Under the pieces are notes generated by a model. It ran no database searches and was not told the origin of the DNA. It saw nothing but the letters and a program-made list of their open reading frames with translations. Positions 29,252-37,711 of a stretch of 64,000 bases of DNA are shown piece by piece. A program made the translations under genes and the position numbers. Source of the DNA: Azonexaceae bacterium s22 (GTDB taxonomy: Bacteria > Pseudomonadota > Gammaproteobacteria > Burkholderiales > Rhodocyclaceae); NCBI GenBank assembly GCA_016617495.1, contig WYCU01000004.1, positions 62,001 to 126,000 on the forward strand. The letters are read 5' to 3'. How positions within the stretch are numbered: the first letter of the stretch is position 1; the number at the start of each line of letters is the position of its first letter.

Positions 29252-30304
29252 TCAAACTGCGGCCATTTGCCGGCGTCGCCAGATTGCGGGTGAGGCGCCG
29301 GACCAGCGGCGGAAGGCGCGTGAGAAGGCGGTGACGTCGGCATAGCCGAGGCGGTTGGCGATGTCTTCCAGCGATGCCGCGGAGCTGCGCAGGAGCGCGC
29401 GTGCGGCGTCGTAGCGCACGGCGTCGAGCAGCGCGCGGAAGGTGGTGCCGCGTTCCTGCAGGCGTCGGGCGAAGGTTCTGCGGTTCATCCCGAAGGCGCG
29501 AGCGACCTCGTCCTGGCCGATGCAGCCGCTGGCCAGCAGCGTTCGCATGACGCGCTGGATGCGGTCTTTTGCGACGTTTTCATCGCCGATGCTTTCCTTG
29601 TCCCGGAGTTGCGCGGCGAGGAAGTCGCGCAGCAGGGTGTTGGCACCGGCAATCGGGCGGCCGAGCACGGCGCCGTCGAAGATGAGGGCATTGCGATCCG
29701 CATCGAAGCGAACCGGCGCGGCAAAGTGGGCCGCGAATGCCGCGGTGTCCAAGGGGGCGCGGTAGGCAATGGAGACTTCGCGGAGGGCGAAATCCGCGCC
29801 GCAGATTTCGCGCAGGAGGTTGGCGGCGATGGCGAGTGCGCCAAAAACGATTTGGTCGGCGCCGGCCAGGTCGGGTTCGAGGATTTCGTAACCGAGCACC
29901 GCGAGATTGTCTTCCAGTTGGAAGTAGGGCGCCGCGCCTTCGTCGTGCAGGTGCAGGTAGGACTGGAGGCTGGTCAGTCCCGCGCCCACGGTGGGGGAGT
30001 TGGCCACGAGGTAGCCGACGGTGCCGAGCATGGCGAGCCCGGTTTGCATGCAGGCGCGCAAGCCGAGGTCGGGGAGGCCGGTGCGCTCGGCGGCCAGTTG
30101 TGCGAGTGCGCCCAGTTTGGCGAACGGAATGACGTTGTCGGGATGGTCGAAGGCCGCGGCCTGCAGGCCGACTTCGGCGATCAGCGCGTCGGGGTCGATG
30201 CCGTGTGCGCGAAGCAGGGGCGGAAGCGCGATGGCGCCGCCTACGCGAATGACCTGGCTGCTGATCGGCGGGCGGCCGCGCGGGCTTGCGGGAGAATTTT
30301 TCAA
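29252..30304 (-). CDS. AraC-family regulator with arabinose-binding-like N-terminal domain (second copy)
   Basis: 350-residue paralogue of the regulator at 27998, with the same architecture: effector domain (VGGAIALPPLLRAHGIDPDALIAEVGL) and C-terminal HTH (FGMNRRTFARRLQERGTTFRALLDAVRYDAARALL...EDIANRLGYADVTAFSRAFRRWSGASP). I chose the TTG at 30304 because AGGA lies six bases upstream; no ATG fits better. It is divergent from the second DUF1254 gene and convergent with the first AraC gene. Confidence 0.85.
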   Translation of the reverse strand: MKNSPASPRGRPPISSQVIRVGGAIALPPLLRAHGIDPDALIAEVGLQAAAFDHPDNVIPFAKLGALAQLAAERTGLPDLGLRACMQTGLAMLGTVGYLVANSPTVGAGLTSLQSYLHLHDEGAAPYFQLEDNLAVLGYEILEPDLAGADQIVFGALAIAANLLREICGADFALREVSIAYRAPLDTAAFAAHFAAPVRFDADRNALIFDGAVLGRPIAGANTLLRDFLAAQLRDKESIGDENVAKDRIQRVMRTLLASGCIGQDEVARAFGMNRRTFARRLQERGTTFRALLDAVRYDAARALLRSSAASLEDIANRLGYADVTAFSRAFRRWSGASPAIWRRRQMAAV

Positions 30305-30531
30305 GATCAATCCTGACAAGGGGGCAGGAATTTTGGCACGAAATGTCAGGAATTTGAAAAATCTGTCATGCAAACGTCAAGCGCAATTCACTATACTGCA
30401 TAGACTTTCAGCCCATGTGCTGTGGTGTGCCCCGCGGCCAGGCAAGGCTTGGCAAAAGGACGAATCCGTACCGGGGGGCGGTTTTCCGAAGTGCATTCAC
30501 GCAGTGCCCCAGCAATCCACAGGAGAAAAAA

Positions 30532-32028
30532 ATGCAAGGAAAGAAACTGTCTTTGGTCGCCATGGCGGTGGTGTCGGCGCTGACCTTGGGGGCTTGTAGC
30601 AAGGAGGCGGAAACCCAGGTGGATCGGGTTGCCATGGAAGCCAAGGCCAAGGCCGAAGCGGCGGCGAAAGCTGCGGAAGCCATGGCCAAGGAAGCGGAGG
30701 CACGTGCCATTGCCATCGAGGCTTACGTGTATGCCTACCCGCTGGTGACCATGGAAATGACGCGTCGCATCATGACCAACGTTGAAACGGCGGCCGGCTC
30801 GCATGCGCCGATGGGCCAGTTTGTCCGCATGCGCAGCTATCCGGATGCCTCGTATCGCGATGTCACAGCACCGAATGCCGACACGCTGTATACGACAACC
30901 TGGATCGACGTATCCAAGGAGCCGTGGATTCTGAGCTTGCCGGACATGAAGGATCGTTATTTCCTCTTCCCGATGCTCGATGGCTGGACCAATGTCTTCC
31001 AGGTGCCGGGCAAGCGCACCACCGGTACCAAGGCGCAAACCTACGCCATCACCGGGCCGGGCTGGAGCGGCGAACTGCCGCCGGGCGTGACCGAATACAA
31101 GGCGCCGACCGGCATCGTCTGGATTCTCGGACGCATCTACTGCACCGGTACGCCGGAAGACTACAAGGCCGTTCACGCCTTGCAGGACAAGATTTCGGTG
31201 GTGCCGCTGTCTGCCTACGGCAAGCCCTATACCCCGGCGCCCGGCGTGGTCGATCCGGCCATCGACATGAAGACTGCGGTACGCGAACAAGTGAATGCGC
31301 TGGATGCCGCCGCGTACTTCAAGCTGTTTGCCGAATTGCTCAAGAGCAATCCGGCTGCTGCCGACGATGCACCGATGGTGGACAAGCTGGCCAAGATCGG
31401 CGTCGTTCCCGGGCAGGATTTCGATGCCGCCAAACTCGATCCGGCCGTGGCCAAGGGCTTGGCCGGCGCACCGAAGCCGGCTCAGGAAGTCATCATGGAC
31501 TGGATGAAGGCCGGCGTCGTGGCGGGCGACTTCAAGCTGGAAAACGGTTGGGCGTTTACGACCAAGACCGGCTTGTACGGCACGCACTATGTGCAGCGCG
31601 CCTTGATCACCGCGATTGGACTGGGGGCCAACCGGCCGGAAGATGCGGTCTATCCGACCTCGACCGGGCCGGATATCGCTGCCAAATACAGCGGCGAGAA
31701 GAAATACGTCATGCGCTTTGAAAAAGGCCAACTGCCGCCGGTGAACGGGTTCTGGTCGCTGACGATGTACGACGCGGACTACTTCTTCGTGGACAACAAG
31801 CTCAACCGCTACAACCTGAGCCAGCGCAACAAGTTCAAGACCAATCCGGATGGCTCCGTCGATCTCTACATCCAGAACGAATCGCCGGGCAAGGACAAGG
31901 AATCGAACTGGCTGCCGGCACCGAAGGGCGATTTTGTCCTGATGATGCGTCTGTACTGGCCGAAGGAGCAGGCGCCCTCGATTCTGGATGGCAGCTGGAA
32001 GGTGCCGGGCGTCAAGGAAGCAAGCTGA
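30532..32028 (+). CDS. DUF1254/DUF1214 lipoprotein
   Basis: 498-residue predicted lipoprotein of unknown function; AGGAG precedes the ATG. Lipobox LGACS (Cys22), then an Ala/Lys/Glu-rich helix (about 34-66) that could span the periplasm as a coiled coil. DUF1254 follows (EAYVYAYPLVTMEMTRRIMTN, TAPNADTLYTTTWIDVSKEPWILSLPDMKDRYFLFPMLDGW), then C-terminal DUF1214 (PPVNGFWSLTMYDADYFFVDNKLNRYNLSQR, DGSVDLYIQNESP). The paralogue at 26190 shares the fold but is a plain secreted protein. It is divergent from its own AraC regulator and followed by a repeat-borne terminator. Confidence 0.9.
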   Translation: MQGKKLSLVAMAVVSALTLGACSKEAETQVDRVAMEAKAKAEAAAKAAEAMAKEAEARAIAIEAYVYAYPLVTMEMTRRIMTNVETAAGSHAPMGQFVRMRSYPDASYRDVTAPNADTLYTTTWIDVSKEPWILSLPDMKDRYFLFPMLDGWTNVFQVPGKRTTGTKAQTYAITGPGWSGELPPGVTEYKAPTGIVWILGRIYCTGTPEDYKAVHALQDKISVVPLSAYGKPYTPAPGVVDPAIDMKTAVREQVNALDAAAYFKLFAELLKSNPAAADDAPMVDKLAKIGVVPGQDFDAAKLDPAVAKGLAGAPKPAQEVIMDWMKAGVVAGDFKLENGWAFTTKTGLYGTHYVQRALITAIGLGANRPEDAVYPTSTGPDIAAKYSGEKKYVMRFEKGQLPPVNGFWSLTMYDADYFFVDNKLNRYNLSQRNKFKTNPDGSVDLYIQNESPGKDKESNWLPAPKGDFVLMMRLYWPKEQAPSILDGSWKVPGVKEAS

Positions 32029-32094
32029 GCGACCGGCAGGGCCGATTTCGGCGACCCAGGCGTTTTGGCGGACCAACAGGCCGCCAAAATCCCG

Positions 32095-32160
32095 ATTGTC
32101 GCGGTCGACCCTTGAAAACAGGCAAAAATCAAAAGGCCGGGAGCGATCCCGGCCTTTTGT
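32095..32160 (+). repeat. Dispersed GTCGAC repeat with terminator after the DUF1254 lipoprotein
   Basis: Core ATTGTCGCGGTCGACC, then CTTGAAAACAGGCAAAAATC and the GGCCGGGA hairpin. Nearly identical to the copy after ppsA. Confidence 0.85.
32131..32159 (+). terminator. Intrinsic terminator in the dispersed repeat
   Basis: AAAAGGCCGGGA / TCCCGGCCTTTT stem with a GCGA loop, same as at 23891. It ends the DUF1254 lipoprotein transcript. Confidence 0.88.
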
Positions 32161-32214
32161 CTATGATGCAATCAGGTAGGCGTCTTGTTGTCGCCCGACT
32201 GAAGGAGCAATGCG

Positions 32215-32346
32215 ATGGAACTGACGGTTTATCACTTCCTGCTCATGGCGGTGTTCATTGGCATCGTGATCTGGGTGTTCGGCAAGAAGCGCAAATCGCG
32301 CTTTGAGAAGGATGCGCGCATTCCCTTCGAGGATGGCAAGTCCTGA
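32215..32346 (+). CDS. CcoQ/FixQ-like small membrane protein, orphan
   Basis: 43-residue peptide with GAAGGAG upstream of the ATG. One membrane helix (residues ~6-22, FLLMAVFIGIVIWVFG) is followed by a charged tail KKRKSRFEKDARIPFEDGKS, the classical layout and RF..A..IPF motif of the cbb3 cytochrome oxidase subunit CcoQ. No ccoNOP genes are nearby. It may serve a cbb3 oxidase encoded elsewhere or be a relocated copy. The small size makes family assignment moderately sure, but the coding call is good because of the ribosome site and the motif. Confidence 0.75.
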   Translation: MELTVYHFLLMAVFIGIVIWVFGKKRKSRFEKDARIPFEDGKS

Positions 32347-32369
32347 ATCTCGACGGCGGGGGATCGGGC

Positions 32370-32738
32370 CTATTGCATCGAATGCAGGCCGATCATGTTG
32401 CCTTCGCTGTCCTTGACCAACGCGATGAAGCCATAGGGGCCAATGGAAAACTTGGCCTTTTGCACCGTGCCGCCAGCGTCGGCGACTTTTGCCGCTTCGA
32501 TGGCGCAATCCGCGCTGTGGAAGTAGACGAGGGTGCTGTTGCCGCCGGCAGACACGCACGGTGATTTGACCAGTGCGCCGGAGGCGCCGTAAGCCGGGCG
32601 ATCCATCGGGAAGGCCCACATCTCGAGGTCGGGACTTTCCAGTTTTGTCAGCGTGACGTTGAAAACAGCTTCGTAAAACGCCTTGGCGCGGGCCATGTCG
32701 TCGACATAGATTTCAAACCAGCCAACCGGGTTGTTCAT
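32370..32738 (-). CDS. VOC-family (glyoxalase/bleomycin-resistance fold) protein
   Basis: 122-residue single-module vicinal-oxygen-chelate protein. N-terminal VGWFEIYVDDMARAKAFYEAVF and C-terminal GFIALVKDSEGNMIGLHS are the typical beta-alpha-beta-beta-beta repeats. It resembles the YcgJ/PhnB-like hydrolase-annotated group whose substrates are mostly unknown. It stands alone and convergent with the CcoQ-like gene. Confidence 0.9.
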   Translation of the reverse strand: MNNPVGWFEIYVDDMARAKAFYEAVFNVTLTKLESPDLEMWAFPMDRPAYGASGALVKSPCVSAGGNSTLVYFHSADCAIEAAKVADAGGTVQKAKFSIGPYGFIALVKDSEGNMIGLHSMQ

Positions 32739-32939
32739 GATGCAGCCTTTCTGTCCAGGACTCAGGTTTGCCGGGGCGGGTCAGGGTATCGCCGCCGGGC
32801 AGGATCAAAGGGGTAGGTTTGTTGCAAATTGCAGCTTATACTTTTGATAGGATTCGATGTGAAAATATGCCGGCGTGATGTTGTTGCCGGCCTTGTCATT
32901 CCGGGTGTCCCCGCCGTCCAAAATGAGTCGTTGCCTGAT

Positions 32940-33464
32940 ATGTCCAATGTAATTCCGCCTGTCTCAGCCTTCCTGCCGCTCGGCCGGGCCTCGCAGTTCG
33001 CCGAGGATATCCGGGAGATCATCAATCAGGCGCCGTTTTTCGATGAACTCAGCCCGGAGGAAATCCTCGATCTCTGCGAGTTCATGGTCTGCTATTCCAT
33101 CCGCCAGGGGGGCGTGCTGATCCGCGAGGGCGACGCTGGCGATTTCCTGGTGATCATCCTCACTGGAACGGTCAATGTGGTCAAGGAAAAGGAAGACGGC
33201 AGCCGCCGCATTCTCGCAACCGTTGGCCCGGGCGCGACGCTCGGCGAAATGGCACTGGTCGACAACGATGTGCGCTTTGCGACCTGTATTGCCAACGAGC
33301 AGGTCGATTTTGCACTGATCGACCGCAACGCCCTGAACGATATCCTTCATGAACACCCGCGCCTCGGCAACAAGCTGCTGCTGTTGCTGCTGTCGTTGAT
33401 GGCCAAGCGCCTGCGCGATGCCGACATCCAGCTGGTGCCGCATCTGAGCGCAGTGATCGTCTGA
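32940..33464 (+). CDS. Cyclic-nucleotide-binding-domain protein without output domain
   Basis: 174-residue protein consisting of one cNMP-binding (CRP/FNR-type) beta-barrel: GGVLIREGDAGDFLVIILTGTVNVV and the phosphate-binding cassette LGEMALVDNDVRFATC (with conserved Glu and Arg). It ends with a helix LGNKLLLLLLSLMAKRLRDAD. There is no helix-turn-helix after the barrel. The frame is open upstream to 32829; ATG 32940 is chosen for the first reasonable N-terminus, with a weak ribosome site. A free-standing sensor or partner subunit is likely. Confidence 0.83.
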   Translation: MSNVIPPVSAFLPLGRASQFAEDIREIINQAPFFDELSPEEILDLCEFMVCYSIRQGGVLIREGDAGDFLVIILTGTVNVVKEKEDGSRRILATVGPGATLGEMALVDNDVRFATCIANEQVDFALIDRNALNDILHEHPRLGNKLLLLLLSLMAKRLRDADIQLVPHLSAVIV

Positions 33465-33474
33465 TCGGACGCAG

Positions 33475-33525
33475 ATTGTCGCGGTAAACGTGTGATTTTG
33501 CCCGGTTTCCCTGTTCAGGCCGGGC
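33475..33525 (+). repeat. Degenerate dispersed GTCGAC repeat
   Basis: ATTGTCGCGGT is kept, but the palindrome is broken (AAACG instead of CGACC), and a CCCGG / CCGGG stem replaces the usual hairpin. Counted as a remnant. Confidence 0.45.
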
Positions 33526-33580
33526 AGGGGTGCATGCTAGAATCGCAAACTATCCTGAACTTGCCAGAGGAATTACGCAC

Positions 33581-33790
33581 ATGGGCGTCGTCAATACGAG
33601 CTACGTTTCCGACCATACGCAGTGGATGAACGAACAACTGGAAAAGAACCCCGAGTGGGTCGCCGACCAAAAAGCCGGCCGTGCCCTGTGGTGGGACAAA
33701 AAGCAGGAGGTCGATACGACCGTGCGCAACGCTGAATCCAAGGTGGCGCAGAAGCCGTATCCTTACGACGTGAATTTCTACGGCGAATAA
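33581..33790 (+). CDS. DUF3460 family protein
   Basis: Small cytosolic protein (69 aa) of unknown function, found mainly in betaproteobacteria. ATG 33581 is preceded by AGAGGA; the frame is open a little further upstream. Landmarks are SDHTQWMNEQLEKNPEW, QKAGRALWWDK and VAQKPYPYD. An extended -10 (TGCTAGAAT, ending at 33543) lies at the right distance upstream. A good terminator follows at 33817. It is a single-gene unit. Confidence 0.85.
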   Translation: MGVVNTSYVSDHTQWMNEQLEKNPEWVADQKAGRALWWDKKQEVDTTVRNAESKVAQKPYPYDVNFYGE

Positions 33791-33816
33791 GTTCGGCAAG
33801 CAACGAATTCAAGGCA

Positions 33817-33848
33817 ACGGCCGGTCGATGGACCGGCCGTTTTCTTTT
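33817..33848 (+). terminator. Intrinsic terminator of the DUF3460 gene
   Basis: Perfect ten-base stem ACGGCCGGTC / GACCGGCCGT with a GATG loop followed by TTTCTTTT. Confidence 0.92.
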
Positions 33849-33887
33849 GTGCGGCCCGGAAATAGCGGGAATTCTGGCGGGAAATAG

Positions 33888-33916
33888 CTGACAAATTCAG
33901 TCGAGTATTTTAAAAT
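33888..33916 (+). promoter_or_regulatory. Probable promoter of cysE
   Basis: -35 CTGACA (33888-33893) and -10 TAAAAT (33911-33916) with a 17-base spacer, about 30 bases before the cysE ATG. Confidence 0.65.
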
Positions 33917-33947
33917 TTACCCTCTTCATTCTAGGGAAATTTGGGCC

Positions 33948-34697
33948 ATGTTCCGGCAACTGCGTGAGGATATCCGAGCGGTTTTCGACCGCGACCCGGC
34001 GGCACGTTCGTTCTGGGAGGTGCTCACCTGTTACCCCGGCATTCATGCGCTGATCCTGCATCGCCTGGCCCATTGGCTGTGGGGGCACCGCCTGCGCTGG
34101 CTGGCGCGTTTCGTGGCCCATCTCTCGCGCTTCTTCACCGGGATTGAAATTCACCCCGGCGCCACCATCGGCCGCCGTTTCTTCATCGACCACGGCATGG
34201 GCGTCGTGATCGGTGAAACGGCCATCATCGGCGACGACGTCACGCTCTACCACGGGGTCACGCTCGGCGGCACGTCCTGGAACAAGGGCAAGCGCCATCC
34301 CACGCTCGAAGACGGGGTGGTTGTCGGTGCCGGCGCCAAGGTCCTGGGGCCCATTGTCATCAGTGCCGGCGCCAAGGTGGGCTCCAATGCCGTGGTTACC
34401 AAGGCCGTACCGGCCGGGGCGACTGCCGTCGGCAACCCCGCGCGCATCATCGATGCCCAAAGCCGCGAGCGCGAAGCGCAAGCCGAGAAAATGGGCTTTT
34501 CCGCCTATGCCGTGGCGCGCGATCAGGACGATCCGCTGGCCAAGGCCATTCACGGCCTGCTGGACCACGCGGCGGAAACGGATCGGCGTCTCGCCTCGCT
34601 GTTGAAGGAATTGGCAGCGCAGGGCGTGAAATGTGACGAGGAAGTCGATGCGGCCGACAAGTTCGATCCGCAATATCTGAGCAAAATAGTTGACTGA
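33948..34697 (+). CDS. cysE: Serine O-acetyltransferase
   Basis: Acetylates serine with acetyl-CoA, the first committed step of cysteine synthesis. The N-terminal helical domain is followed by the hexapeptide left-handed beta-helix: [40 protein letters not shown]-type turns and a C-terminal [16 protein letters not shown]. Length 249 aa fits the EpsC/short CysE group. It is directly upstream of iscR, so cysteine synthesis and Fe-S assembly are adjacent; the IscR site overlaps its stop codon. Confidence 0.96.
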   Translation: MFRQLREDIRAVFDRDPAARSFWEVLTCYPGIHALILHRLAHWLWGHRLRWLARFVAHLSRFFTGIEIHPGATIGRRFFIDHGMGVVIGETAIIGDDVTLYHGVTLGGTSWNKGKRHPTLEDGVVVGAGAKVLGPIVISAGAKVGSNAVVTKAVPAGATAVGNPARIIDAQSREREAQAEKMGFSAYAVARDQDDPLAKAIHGLLDHAAETDRRLASLLKELAAQGVKCDEEVDAADKFDPQYLSKIVD

Positions 34698-34719
34698 TTT
34701 TGTCGGACTTTTGTATAGT
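34686..34719 (+). promoter_or_regulatory. IscR-controlled promoter of the isc operon
   Basis: A 25-base match to the type 1 IscR site (ATA-SYYGACT-RWWWYAGTC-type consensus; about 21 of 25 positions fit) begins at 34686. It overlaps a -35 TTGACT (34690-34695), and a -10 TATAGT (34714-34719) follows after 18 bases. Negative feedback by 2Fe-2S IscR is therefore expected. Confidence 0.82.
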
Positions 34720-34755
34720 CGACTACAACACTAGGTTATTTGCCAAGGATCGACC

Positions 34756-35262
34756 ATGCGATTGACAACCAAGGGACGTTTTGCCGTGACCGCCATGATG
34801 GACCTCGCCCTGCGCGGTGAAGAGGGACCGGTGGCGCTGGCTGGGGTGAGCGAGCGGCAGCAGATTTCGCTCTCGTACCTTGAGCAGCTGTTCGGCAAGC
34901 TGCGCCGCTTCAAGCTGGTCGACAGCGTGCGCGGTCCCGGCGGCGGCTATTGCATTGCCCGCCCGCTCGCTCAGGTCACGGTGGCCGACATCATCCGTGC
35001 CGTGGATGAGCCGCTGGATGCCACGCAATGCGGCGGTCGTGAAAATTGCCAGGACGAGCATCGCTGCATGACGCACGAGCTGTGGGCGACCTTGAATGCC
35101 AAGATGTACGATTACCTGGCTTCCGTCACCCTGGCCGATCTGGTGCAGCGTCAGCGGGAAAAGGAAGCACGGCTCGGCGCCGCCGCGGTGCTGGAAGACC
35201 ATCGTGTCGGCCCGCATCCCCGGCCGCGCAATGCGCGCGACAAGGCCGCCGCCATCGTCTGA
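34756..35262 (+). CDS. iscR: Iron-sulfur cluster regulator IscR
   Basis: Rrf2-family winged-helix repressor that binds a 2Fe-2S cluster and controls the isc operon. MRLTTKGRFAVTAMMDLAL and the HTH region LEQLFGKLRRFKLVDSVRGPGGGY are typical. The cluster ligands Cys appear in CGGRENCQDEHRCMTHELW (C-5x-C-5x-C spacing plus His). 168 aa is normal. First gene of the operon cysteine desulfurase(2)-iscS-iscU-iscA-hscB-hscA-fdx-iscX. Confidence 0.96.
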   Translation: MRLTTKGRFAVTAMMDLALRGEEGPVALAGVSERQQISLSYLEQLFGKLRRFKLVDSVRGPGGGYCIARPLAQVTVADIIRAVDEPLDATQCGGRENCQDEHRCMTHELWATLNAKMYDYLASVTLADLVQRQREKEARLGAAAVLEDHRVGPHPRPRNARDKAAAIV

Positions 35263-35269
35263 GCCATCC

Positions 35270-36427
35270 ATGTTCGCGCCGATCTATCTCGACCACAACG
35301 CAACCACACCGCTCGATCCGGCGGTGCTGGCAGCGATGATGCCCTGGCTGGAAGGCCAGTGTGGCAACGCGTCGAGTCGGCATGAGTATGGTCGTCGTTC
35401 CCGCCTGGCGATTGACGAGGCGCGTCAGCGCGTTGCCGCGGCCGTCAATGCGCATCCGACCGAGGTGGTGTTCACCAGCGGTGGCAGCGAGTCAAACAAT
35501 CTGTTCCTGAAAGGCGCAGCAGGCAGTCTCAAGCCCGGTGTGCTGGCAGTCAGCGCCGTCGAGCATCCATGTATCCTCAAGCCCGCCGCGCAATTGGCCC
35601 GCCAGGGCTGGACGCCACGGATTGTCGCGGTCGACCCTGCTGGAAGGGTAAAAACCGAGGACTACGCCGAGGCCGTGGCGGCAAAGCCCAGGCTGATCTC
35701 CATCATGCTGGCCAATAACGAGACCGGCACGGTGCAGGATATTCCCGTGCTGGCATCGGCTGCGCGCGGCTGTGGCGCCTGGTTTCACACCGATGCGGTG
35801 CAGGCGCTGGGCAAGTTGGCACTGGATTTCCGCCAATTCAATGCGGCCGGCGTGCATGCCATGACACTCTCTGCGCATAAGGCCTATGGCCCGAAAGGCG
35901 CCGCTGCGTTGGTGCTCGACAAGCGGGTGGAGTTGCAGCCGCTGATCGCCGGCGGCGGTCACGAACGCGGTTTGCGTTCGGGGACGGAAAACGTGCCTGC
36001 CATCGTCGGTTTTGGCATTGCCGCGGAACTTGCAGCGCAACGCGCTGCCGAACTTCCAGAACGTTTGCTGCGCTTGCGTCAGCGACTGGAGCAGGGGCTG
36101 GCGGCTTTGGGTGCCACGATTTTTGGCGTTGCAGCAGAGCGTTTGGCCAACACGAGTTATTTCGCTTTCCGCGATATCGATGGCGAAACGCTGGTCGGCA
36201 AGCTGGATCGCGAAGGTTTTGCCGTGGCGAGTGGTGCGGCCTGTTCCAGTGCCAACCCGGAACCGTCGCATGTGTTGCAGGCGATGGGTGTGGCACCGGA
36301 AATCGGCCGCGGTGCGGTGCGGGTCAGCCTCGGGGCGGCCAATAGCGAAACCGAGATCGATCAATTCATCAACGCCTTGCAGGTGACCGTCGGACGCCTG
36401 CAGGGACTGACGGCGGTTGCCGTCTGA
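35270..36427 (+). CDS. Second cysteine desulfurase (NifS/IscS-like)
   Basis: PLP enzyme removing sulfur from cysteine. AHKAYGPKG carries the PLP Lys, and GAACSSANPEPSHVL carries the persulfide Cys. 385 aa, clearly paralogous to the iscS just downstream but with its own features: it lacks the IscS-type C-terminal tail and is more NifS-like. It is between iscR and iscS, 7 bases after iscR, with iscS 26 bases downstream. IVAVDP (residues 118-123) is encoded by an exact ATTGTCGCGGTCGACC core. The extra copy may supply sulfur to a separate acceptor or substitute under stress; the role is inferred. Confidence 0.92.
   Translation: MFAPIYLDHNATTPLDPAVLAAMMPWLEGQCGNASSRHEYGRRSRLAIDEARQRVAAAVNAHPTEVVFTSGGSESNNLFLKGAAGSLKPGVLAVSAVEHPCILKPAAQLARQGWTPRIVAVDPAGRVKTEDYAEAVAAKPRLISIMLANNETGTVQDIPVLASAARGCGAWFHTDAVQALGKLALDFRQFNAAGVHAMTLSAHKAYGPKGAAALVLDKRVELQPLIAGGGHERGLRSGTENVPAIVGFGIAAELAAQRAAELPERLLRLRQRLEQGLAALGATIFGVAAERLANTSYFAFRDIDGETLVGKLDREGFAVASGAACSSANPEPSHVLQAMGVAPEIGRGAVRVSLGAANSETEIDQFINALQVTVGRLQGLTAVAV
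35621..35636 (+). repeat. Dispersed GTCGAC repeat core inside the second cysteine desulfurase gene
   Basis: Exact 16-base core ATTGTCGCGGTCGACC, in the I-V-A-V-D-P reading frame as in the methylase gene. The A-rich tail is only partly similar (GGAAGGGTAAAAACCG), so chance codon choice at a conserved VAVD-like strand cannot be excluded. Confidence 0.45.
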
Positions 36428-36453
36428 ACAACCCGACAGAGCGAGAATAGACG

Positions 36454-37665
36454 ATGAAATTCCCCATCTATCTGGATTACTCGGCAACGACCCCGGTGGA
36501 CCCGCGCGTGGCGGAAAAGATGATTCCCTACCTGGTCGAAAAGTTCGGCAACCCCGCTTCGCGTTCCCACAGCTACGGCTGGGAAGCCGAAGCCGCCGTC
36601 GAAGAGGCGCGTGAGCAGGTGGCCGCCCTGGTGGGCGCCGACCCCAAGGAAATCGTCTGGACCTCCGGGGCGACCGAGTCCAACAACCTCGCCATCAAGG
36701 GCGCGGCCAATTTCTACGCCGGCACCAAGGGCAAGCACATCATCACGGTGAAGACCGAGCACAAGGCCGTGCTGGATACCGTGCGCGAAATGGAGCGCCA
36801 GGGTTTCGAGGCCACCTACCTCGACGTTCAGGATAACGGCCTGATCGACCTTGAAGCCTTCAAGGCGGCGATTCGTCCGGATACCGTGCTGGCGTCGGTG
36901 ATGTTCGTCAATAACGAAATCGGCGTCATCCAGCCGATCGAACAGTTGGGCGAAATCTGCCGTGAGAAAGGCGTCATCTTCCACGTCGATGCGGCGCAGG
37001 CGACCGGCAAGGTCGAGATTGACCTGAGCAAGCTCAAGGTCGACCTGATGAGCTTCTCGGCCCACAAGACTTACGGCCCCAAGGGCATCGGTGCGCTGTA
37101 CGTGCGCCGCAAGCCGCGCATCCGTCTGGAAGCGCAGATGCACGGTGGCGGTCACGAGCGCGGTTTCCGCTCCGGCACGCTGGCCACGCACCAGATCGTC
37201 GGCATGGGCGAGGCCTTCCGTCTGGCCAAGGAAGAAATGGTCGAAGAGAACGCGCGTATTCAGGCGCTGCGCGACCGTCTGCTCAATGGTCTGAAAGACA
37301 TGCAGGCGACTTTTGTAAACGGTGACATGGTGCACCGTGTCGCGCATAACCTGAATATCAGCTTCGCCTATGTCGAAGGCGAGTCGATGATCATGGCAAT
37401 CAAGGATCTGGCGGTGTCGTCCGGTTCCGCTTGCACGTCCGCCAGCCTGGAGCCTTCGTACGTGCTGCGTGCGCTGGGTCGCGACGACGAGCTGGCTCAC
37501 AGTTCCATTCGCTTCTCCATCGGCCGTTTTACGACTGAAGAAGAAATCGATCATGCAATCAAGGTGTTGAATGCAAAAGTGGGCAAGTTGCGTGAAATGT
37601 CGCCGCTTTGGGAAATGGTGCAGGAAGGCGTCGACCTGAACACCGTCCAGTGGGCGGCACACTGA
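36454..37665 (+). CDS. iscS: Cysteine desulfurase IscS
   Basis: Main PLP-dependent sulfur donor for Isc[21 protein letters not shown] carries the PLP Lys, and [20 protein letters not shown] carries the persulfide Cys. The C-terminus ([21 protein letters not shown]) is the IscS-specific tail that binds IscU, absent from the upstream paralogue. 403 aa is standard. iscU follows 46 bases downstream. Confidence 0.98.
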   Translation: MKFPIYLDYSATTPVDPRVAEKMIPYLVEKFGNPASRSHSYGWEAEAAVEEAREQVAALVGADPKEIVWTSGATESNNLAIKGAANFYAGTKGKHIITVKTEHKAVLDTVREMERQGFEATYLDVQDNGLIDLEAFKAAIRPDTVLASVMFVNNEIGVIQPIEQLGEICREKGVIFHVDAAQATGKVEIDLSKLKVDLMSFSAHKTYGPKGIGALYVRRKPRIRLEAQMHGGGHERGFRSGTLATHQIVGMGEAFRLAKEEMVEENARIQALRDRLLNGLKDMQATFVNGDMVHRVAHNLNISFAYVEGESMIMAIKDLAVSSGSACTSASLEPSYVLRALGRDDELAHSSIRFSIGRFTTEEEIDHAIKVLNAKVGKLREMSPLWEMVQEGVDLNTVQWAAH

Positions 37666-37711
37666 GTGCATTCGTTTGGTGGAATACCCCAGGAATTAAT
37701 GGAGAAATAAC

